Source of the DNA: Chloroflexota bacterium
GTDB lineage: Bacteria > Chloroflexota > Anaerolineae > Aggregatilineales > Aggregatilineaceae
Length of the DNA stretch: 40,663 bases
Assembly (NCBI GenBank): GCA_010092855.1
Contig: JAADYV010000181.1
Location: 1 to 40,663, forward strand
Direction of reading: 5' to 3'
Shown: positions 17,550 to 26,500 of the stretch, piece after piece
Position numbering within the stretch: the first letter of the stretch is position 1
Layout: every line of letters starts with the position of its first letter
Notes under the pieces: model-generated
Databases searched by the model: none
Seen by the model: only the letters and a program-made list of their open reading frames with translations
Told to the model about the DNA's origin: nothing
Made by a program: the position numbers and the translations under genes

Positions 17550-20500
17550 GCCATCCGGTGTTGGCTGGATGTACGGGGTGGCGCTGGGAGGCGAAACGAA
17601 CAGCGAGTCGGAGTCTGCCTGGGGAGTCGCTGTTGCTGTCGCTGGCGGCGGTGGCGTGGTTGGCAACGGTGTCGGCAGCGGTGTTGACTCGGAAGCATCT
17701 GGCCCCTGAGAAGGGTCGGTGGAGGTCTCCGGAGAGACCTCTACCTGTTCTTCTGGTCCATCGGGTTCCTGGTCAGCCACATCCGCTTCTGCACCAGATG
17801 GCGGCTCCAGTTCTTCCTCCCCAGCTTCAGCTTCTTCATCAACTTCCGAAACCGGGGTACCGGTGTCACCATCGTCATCGCTGTCCTGGGTGACCAGCAG
17901 TACAGCGGCCCCGCCGATAGCGATGAGGGCGACGATGACAAACAGCCCTGCCAGCGTTGTCCGCCGATTGGAAGGCTGGCTGCCCATCAACAGCATCAGC
18001 GCTCCCACCAGCAGCACGCCGAACAACCCATCCAGGCGGAAGCCCAGCGGAGCGCGTGGCTCACTACCGGTTGCGGGCAGTTCGCTGGCTTCCGGCCCGA
18101 TGTTGACCGTCGCGTCGTCACAGACTTCTTCACCGCCCTCGCGTGTTGCGCAAAAGGTGTTGGTGATCTGCGCCGGGGGCACCACGTCCGCGTTCACGGT
18201 CGTGGTCACCGTGATGATGATGCTTTCGCCCGGCGCTAACGGCTCGGTGGTGTCAACCGTGTAGACGTTGCCTTCGGGGAAGAGCTGGGTTCCACCCTGC
18301 ACGACCGACACGATGGTCAGCGTGGACGGGAATTCGTCTCGCATGGAGAGGATGCCCATCGGGTTGGTACCACCGTTGCGGACCTCAACCGTCCACGTCA
18401 CGGTGTCACCCGGTAGGGCGGATTCCACGTCCACCGACTTGGTGATCTGCGGCTCAGTGGCATTGGGGTCGAGCGTGGGCGTGATGGTTGCGCTGCCCGA
18501 CGGGGTCGGAGTCAGGTAGTTGGCCGGGGTGATGGTCCGATCGACTGTAGCGTTGATTTGTCCATCGACGTTGACACCGGCAACTGCCACTTCAAGTACA
18601 TAGCGTCCAGTCTGGTCCTCGGTGCGCTGGATAGTGGCCGTGATGCTCAAGCCTGCTCCCAGCGTGACTGGTTCAGTGCCCAGCGAGAAGGACGTCCATC
18701 CGGTCTGCTGTGGGGGCCGTGGACCACCGCTGGTCAACATCCAACTGCTGCTGGAGGTGGTCGCCAGCGGAACGATGCGGTACTGCCCGGCCAGCCCCGT
18801 GATGGGCGTTGTGCCATTGTTCGTGACCCGGACAGCGTAAGAAACGCTTTGGCCAGTCACCGGCGCGTTGGGGATGACTTGCAGGATTTCAACCACCAGG
18901 TCTTGCTGGTCGTCACCCTGGACATCCAGTGTCTCCGAGTCGGTTCCGAAGACTGTGTAGTTGTCTTCATCACCAGGAGTGAACAACGTGCTGTAGTACC
19001 CACCGTCCGCCATGACTTCGATGTCGGTGTTGTCTTCACCTTCGGAGACTGTGTAGTCTACGGTTGTCTCGGTTGCAGATTCTCCTGGCTGTAGCACAGT
19101 ATCTTCGAACAGTGTTTCCAGCGGTGTGAGCACCGCGTTGAGGTCTGTGCTGATCGGGTCGGTGGTAAAGAGTGCACGCAGGTGGCAGGTCGAGTCTGGG
19201 TCTACGCCGGGGTATTCCGTTGTGTTGCACCCAATCGGCGATGCGCCCTCGTTGGTGATGGTGAGCGTCACGTTGATGGCATCATCCGGTTGCACAGGGT
19301 TCTCGCTAAGGGTCAGTTCGACACCCAACCGCAGGTCCACCAGTTCTACAGTAGCGGTACCCTCTGCAATAAGGGTTTCCGTACCAGATTGGCCTGTAGC
19401 GTTTACGGATAGTGTCCGGTTTAGCCCGTTGGTGGTCAGGTAGTCAGGCTCACCGATTGGCGGGACAAACGTGCAAGTCACATTGACGAAATCATCAGGT
19501 TCGAGGGTTATCGGGTTCACATGCCCCGCTGGTTCGAGAATAGGTAAGGCGTCCAGTGCAGGAGTGCACTGGAAGTCTTGGGTTAGGCTGGGTATGGTAG
19601 TGCCGACAGTGGCTTGCAGTCCAGTTATCTGTTCTGCGCCAATATTACGTAGTTCGAAGGTGAGAGTTGCTGATTCGCCGGTTTGGAGCAGATCGGGCAG
19701 ACCAAAGCCAGAAGTCTGTTGAACACTCAAGATGGTCGCCGTCATGCCCGCCGTTGAGATGGTCACGCTGGCGGTGTCGGTGGCTACCGGCGTACCGTCA
19801 ACCTGGACCTCAGCCGTATTGTCATACGTTGGGTTCGTGTAGGGGTCTGGCACATCGTAGAACCCTTGCACCACCGTGTCGCCAGGCTGGACCGTGATCG
19901 GGAAGACCGTATCGAACGAGTCTACTCCCGGATCAACCAGGTTGACATTGGCGATGGGGCTTTGGGTGTGATTGGTGATGGTGAAGTTGTAGGTGATCGT
20001 GCTGCCGGGCACTGTCGTCGATGACGTCGGTGTTTTATCCAGCGAAATGATGTCGATGCTCAGCGGCACACTGGCGGTGTCGGTCGAAACTGTCGTACCA
20101 CTCACCTCCAGGGTCGCCGTGTTGTCCAGCGTTGGGTTCGCGAAGATTGGGTCGCCGGGGTCTGTCGGCAGCGGGAAGGTTGCCACATCAGGACCCCAAC
20201 CTCCCGCGGGTACGCTGAGTGTCCCGAAGGGCAACGGATCGAGCAGCGGGTCAGTTATCGTCACGCCTGTTACCGTGCTGCTGGTGTTGTTGGTGATCTC
20301 GAATGTGTACGTGATGGTGTCACCAGGATACGCGGTGGTCAGGTCTGCGGTTTTGGTCAGGGTCAGGATGTCGGTCTGCAGGGCGACGACGGCTGTGTCT
20401 TCATCTTGCAGCACACCGTCAATTGACACGCCCACCGTCGTATTAAGCGTCGGCGAGTCATAGATCGGGTCGCCAAAGGCTGGTAACTCGTAGAACCCGT

Positions 20501-23500
20501 TGAAATTGTTCGGGCCCGGATTCAGGCTGCTGGGCGGCAAGATGTAGGTAAAATCGCTGGGGTCGAAGTCCAGGGTGAAGTTGGTGATCGTGCTCTGGCC
20601 CAGGTTCGTTATGGTGAAGTTGTAGACGATGGTGTCGCCCGGATATCCAGAATCTGGGGTCGGGGTCACCGTCAGTTGCAGCACTTGCACCGTCACCGTT
20701 GCTGTTGCGGTATCCTGCGAAGTGCCATCCTCGAACACTTCCGCGGTGTTGGTGATCTGCGGTTCAGTCGTCGTATCGGGGATGATCACGTCGTAGGTGT
20801 ACTCCCACGCCTGGCCCGGAGCCAGCGCGGGTACCGTTACTGCCAACGGTGTGCCGGGCGGGTCCTCAATGGTGATGTTGTCCGCGCCTTCGAGGTCGTC
20901 GATGTTCTGGATACGCAGCCGGTAGGTGACCGTGCGGTCGGCATCGCTGCCATTGAGCGGCACCGACAATGGCGAGACTTCTTTCGTCAGTGCCAGGAGT
21001 GTGGTGTCCGAGTCGACAACCGAGACGATGGCCGAGTCGGTGTCCTCGAAGTCAGTTGCCGTGTTGGCACCCACCGCTGTTGCCGTAACCGTGTTGACCA
21101 CCTGGTCGTCAGTAACCTGCACGGTGTAGGTGCCGGTCATGGTGAAGCTGTTGCCCGGATCGAGCGTCGCGGGCGGTGCCGGGCCCAGGACCAGCATCGG
21201 GTCGATAACCGCGATGGTTTGCAGCGGTTCGTCGCCGACATTGGTGACTTCGATGGTATAGTCGATATCTTCGCCCACTTGTGCGGAAATCACGTCGGCG
21301 CTCTTGACAACCAGAATGCCGCCGGTCGTGACGTTCACTTCTGCGGTCGCCGAGTCGGAGAGAGCCGTTGGGCCGGTCGCTTCGACAAATACGGTCGATA
21401 CCACCGGTCCCGGCAGGTCAGCCGTGACAGTGCGGTACACCGTAACGCTGTCGTTGGCGAGCAGTGTCGCCGGGATCGTCAGCGCACCAAAGCTGTCCGA
21501 GAGTGTCAGGCCGGTCAGGTCGGTGTCGCTGAAGTTGGACACGACGTAGGTGAAGGTCACATCTGCGCCATCGAGCACGTAGTTTGCGCTCGGGGTGTTG
21601 GTGACCGCCAGGGTGTCATTCGACAGGATGTTGACGGTCTCTGTTGCCTCGACCATGATATCCTGCAAGCCAACCTGGCCGGTAACGGTCAGGGTGTTGA
21701 TGTAGGGGTCGGGGTCCGCGCCGGTCATGGTGCGGGTCACGGTGCGTGTTTCGATCTCACCGGGGTCCAGTTCCGTGGGCCAGGGCGGGCTAACTGTCAG
21801 ACCGGTGTCGGAGTCGGACACGTTCATGCTGGTGATCGTGGTGTCGCCCGTGTTTTCGATGCGGTAGGTGAAGGTCACCAGGGTCCCAACGGTCACGAAG
21901 TTGTCGTCTGCGGTTTTGGATACCGTCAGGCCGCCGCTCACCACGTTGATGCTGTGCGTGGCCACGTCGCTGACCGGAACGGTATTCTGGATACCTTCGG
22001 CGCGCGCGGTGTTGACCACCGGCGAACCATCTGCGGGCGAGATCGTGTGCGTGAAGGAGCACACTTGCGATTCGCCACCGTTGAGGTCAAACGGCCCGCA
22101 GATCGGGTTCGATGAACCGGTCATCGGGTCGAAGACTTCGATGCCCGTGATCGGCTGTCCGGACGGGTTGGTGTGGGTTACCGTCAGCGTATAGGTAACT
22201 TCTTCGCCGAGCGCAGCCTGGGCTGGTGCATCTTTGGTCAACTCCAGTTCGCCAGAAACCAGGCTGATGCTGGCCGAATCTGTCGCTTCGACATCCAATG
22301 GCGGGTCAGACGGTATCTGGCCCACGACCGTGATCGTGTTTTGCAGCGGGTCCGGGTCGCCAGGTTGGATTGTATAGGGGTACATCAGGCGCTGGATGGC
22401 TTCGCCCGGCCCCAACTCGTTCGGTTCGTCGGGCCACACGATGCCATCGAAGACACCGGCAGGTGCGTTCGGGTCAGAGATGGCGATGTTTTGCAGGTTC
22501 AGCGCACTGGGATTCGAGATGTCGACGTAGTAGGTGATGGTGTCTTCTTCGTCGGTGTCGACGACGGCGGCGCATGGGTTGTTGATCGTAGCCGGATTCC
22601 CGTCGATGTCGGGGCCCCCGCACGCCTGCTTGACGACTATCAGATTTCCGGTCTGGATGTCAACCGTTGCCTGGGCCACGTTGACAATCGTGGTCATGTT
22701 GATCGTATGGCCCGTGACCGTCACCCAATTGACGAACGGATCGTCGTCACCGGCGTCCAGGGTATAGGTGTACGTAGTTTCGTAGGTTTCATTCGGATCG
22801 AGGGTGCCGGCGTCACTGCCTTCGGTGTTCGGGAAGCCATCTTCAACCGTCATCGTGCTGCCGGGCATACTCGCGTCAGCGATCACCAGGCGTTCGAGCG
22901 CGATGCCGCCCACGTTGGTGACGCGCACGGTGTAGATCACACTGGTGCCCACCGGCCCCTGTGTGATCGATGACAGCTTCTCGACATTGATACCCGCGTC
23001 GCGGATGTCAATCGTAGCCGAGGTACGGTCGATCACGGGGCTGAGGGTCGGACCGGATTCGCCGGTCACTTGCACCACATTCGTATATTCGGCACCATCA
23101 TAGGGATCGGGCACCGTGACCGTGAAGCTGCCGATCAGTTGTTCGCCGGGCAGCAGCGGGTCGGTGCCGTTGTAGGTGGTGCCTGCTTTCGGATTCGGGA
23201 CATCTGGCGTCCCTGGGTCCCCGTCGTCGTCCCAGTAGGGCTGCAAGCCATACACAAACGTCGTCAACGGCACGACTTCGAATTCATCCACGTCCAGCAG
23301 TTCCAGGCTGGACAGGTCGTCGCCGGTGCCACCGGTGTTGGTGATGATCACGTTGTAGGTGACAGTCTGGCCCTGGCTGGCGGCCTGGATGGCCGGTGAC
23401 ATGCTCAGCCGGATGCCGGGTTGAATGATGTCAACTGCGACGGTCGCCTCTCCCTCAACCGGGTCGGGCAGCGGGTTGCCATCGGCATCGTTGACGTCAC

Positions 23501-26500
23501 CCAGCACTGTGATCGTGTTGACGAACGGGTCCCAGTTGGGGTTGGCCAGCAAGGTCGCAGCGTCGGGCAACGTTATTTCATAGGTAATGAATCCCGTTTC
23601 ATACGAATCGAGCTCTGGATCGCTGACTTCGCACGTCGCGGGATCACCGGGGTCGGGGCAGTCGTAAACCGTGCCACCCGGTGCGTTCGCGGGATTCACG
23701 TCGGTGCCCCGGATGTTGGAAACACGGCGGCTGCCGATGTTGAGGATGCTGATAGTGTAGCTCACGGTGTCACCGGGGTTAGCGGTCAGCGGCTGGGCAC
23801 TCTTGCGCACCAGTAACTGGCTGGAAGTAACAGCCACGGCAGTGCGCGTGCTGTCAAGGACTTCCGTCCGTTGATCGGGTTCAACATTGTCGTTCAGGAA
23901 GCCGACTGCTACCGCGTAGTTTTCCAGCGGATCGGGATCGTCAGCCTGGATGACGTAGGAATAGGTGTAGGTCGCATACCCGCCATCCTCAGTTGGGCCG
24001 GTCGGAGGAGCCAGTTGGCCCACCGGGTTACCCACCACGCCACTGTTCGACCAATCGAACTGGTCCAGCGGGATTTGCACCGGCGACCCACCGCCAAACG
24101 CATCCGTGATCACGATGTCTTGGATGTCGTAAGTCAGGTTGCGGTTTTCGATGCGGACGACGTAGGTGATCTCCTCGCCAACGTAGGCCAGCGGCTGCGA
24201 GGGCGTCTTGGTGATCATCAGGTCTTGCCCCAGCAGGTCAACGGCCAGCTCGTACTCGTTGTAGACTTCGGTGCCGTTGGATGAGGTGCCCGTCAGCGAG
24301 GCCAGGTTGACGACCGGGTCGCCCATCGTGATCGCATTCAGCGAGATCGGGCCACCGGGCGGCGCGTAGCAGAATATAACCTCTTCACCTGCGTAGAGCA
24401 TGGCTGGCCCGCGCGGACCAACTGCGCCGGGAGGCAGCGTGGGAAGCTGTGCCGCGATGGCGGCTTCGAACTGCTGCTGCAGCGTATTCGGCTCGGTGCC
24501 GATGGGCAACAGCATGGGGTCCACCAGTTGGATGTTTGCGACGTAGGATAGCTCCTCGCCAGGTTGGATATCGGTCGAGGCGGTGTTGGTGATGGTGAAG
24601 CAGTAGTCAACGGTCTGACCGGCGTCTGCTTCTGGCATCCCATCGCCATCCGGCAAGCTAATGGGCAGATTGTCCGGCAGAGGATCCCCGGTTGTACTAT
24701 CTTGCACCGTCTTGACGATGGCGATTTCCGGGTCTTCCAGGTCGACTTCAGCGATGACTTCGTTGGTGATGTCACGGTCCAGGCCATCGGGCACAATTAC
24801 GCGCCCAGCGGCGGTCACAGTGTTCACCAGCGGGTCCGGCGCATTGATCGGAATGGTGTATTCCACACCTTCCACCAGGATGAAGTCGAACGGAGCGAAC
24901 AGCGGAATCGGGTCGGGGATCAGGTCACCAATCAACGAGTCCACCAGCGTCACGTTTTGGATGTCGTAGGGGCTGATGTTGGTCAGGGTGTAGTCATACG
25001 AGATCGTGGTCCCTGGCGTTGCACTGTCAACACTGGGTTCTTTGGTCAGTTGCAGCGGGTTCGACGTGAAGATCATCAGCTCGAACCAGGTGATGAACGT
25101 GACATCTGGATCGGCAGGGTCTGGGAACTCGGCAGTGATGACGTTGACCAGTTCTTCTGGATCGGTAGGCAGCACCGTGCGCGGGACCGCGGTCGTCAGG
25201 ATTTCGCCGGGACCCATGATACCGGTGGTTTCGAAGGGTTCAGGGGGATCCCCGCTCCCATCGTAGTCCAGCGGGATCGGGCTGGGCTGCAGCAGCGAAT
25301 CGTACACGGTGACGGTGTAGTAGTCGTAGGGATCATCGTCGTCTTCGGTTACGTTTTCGACTGTGATGTCATAGGTAACCACGTCTCCGGCAAATGCCAG
25401 GAACATGTCGTTACGCGGCCACTTGAAGACGAAGATCGGACTATAGACGTAGTACCGGAACTCCTGCTGACATTGGTTGGACCCGGCCACTTCGGAGAAT
25501 GTTGCCGTAAGCCGGTCGCCCATGTAGTCCTCACCAGCGCCATAGTACTCGTTGGTGATCAGTTTTTGGAACGATTGCAGAGTTGCGGTCTGTCCCGGTT
25601 CCAGCGTGCCGATGGCCCCCGGCCAGTTGATGACCGGGTCGTTACCAGGCTCGCCCCAGTTGAGGGTTTCATCGATGACGATGTTGTTGATGGTTTGGGT
25701 GCTGACATTGGTGAACCAGATGTCCCATTGCAGGTCTTCACCCAACACATCGTCCGGATCGTCGTCCAGGTTAGTCACAACCAGGTCAAATTCAATAGGG
25801 CACGCGATATCGATTGTATGTTCCGCCTGGCCAGAAACGGTGCTGCCATCAGGCTTTCTACCGCTGACGACAAACACGTTGGTCAGGGGTGTGGGCACAG
25901 CTTCGACAGAAGCGATGGTGAAGCGGCCTACTACCGTGTCGCCTGGTGGCAGGATGCCGGGCTGCCCAGGCCATGTCCCAATCTGGTCGTAGTCGATGCC
26001 GAAGTCGGCATGTGTGATGACTGGGAAGTTGTACGGCGGCTGGTTCAGCACCGTGTCGGTGTAGCTGAGCACGGTCAGCGTCTGGCTGTGCGAGTTGTTC
26101 TTGATCTCGATGTCGTAACTGATGGCTTGTCCGGCATCGGCGGTAGATGGACCAGTTTTGATCACGCCGATCATCGGGATCAGCACTACATCTGCCAGGC
26201 CGTTGCCCTGGAACTCCTGGCCGCTGAATTCAGCCAGCACACGGACGTGCATCGTGAAGACCGTACCGGGCAGCGCGCCGGGTAGGTCGATGGTATGCAG
26301 GAAATTGCCCGAAATCAACCCGCCATCGGGGAACGTGTCGGCGGTGCCGACCAGTTCATAACCATACGGGTCGCCGGAGTCTTCCTGCGCCATGTTGTAG
26401 ATGCGCACGTTGGTCAGTTCAACGCCGGAGTTGTTGTAGACGTTGTAGGTGAACGTTTCTTCATCGCCATTAACGGCGTTCTGTGGGCCACCAACTTCGA

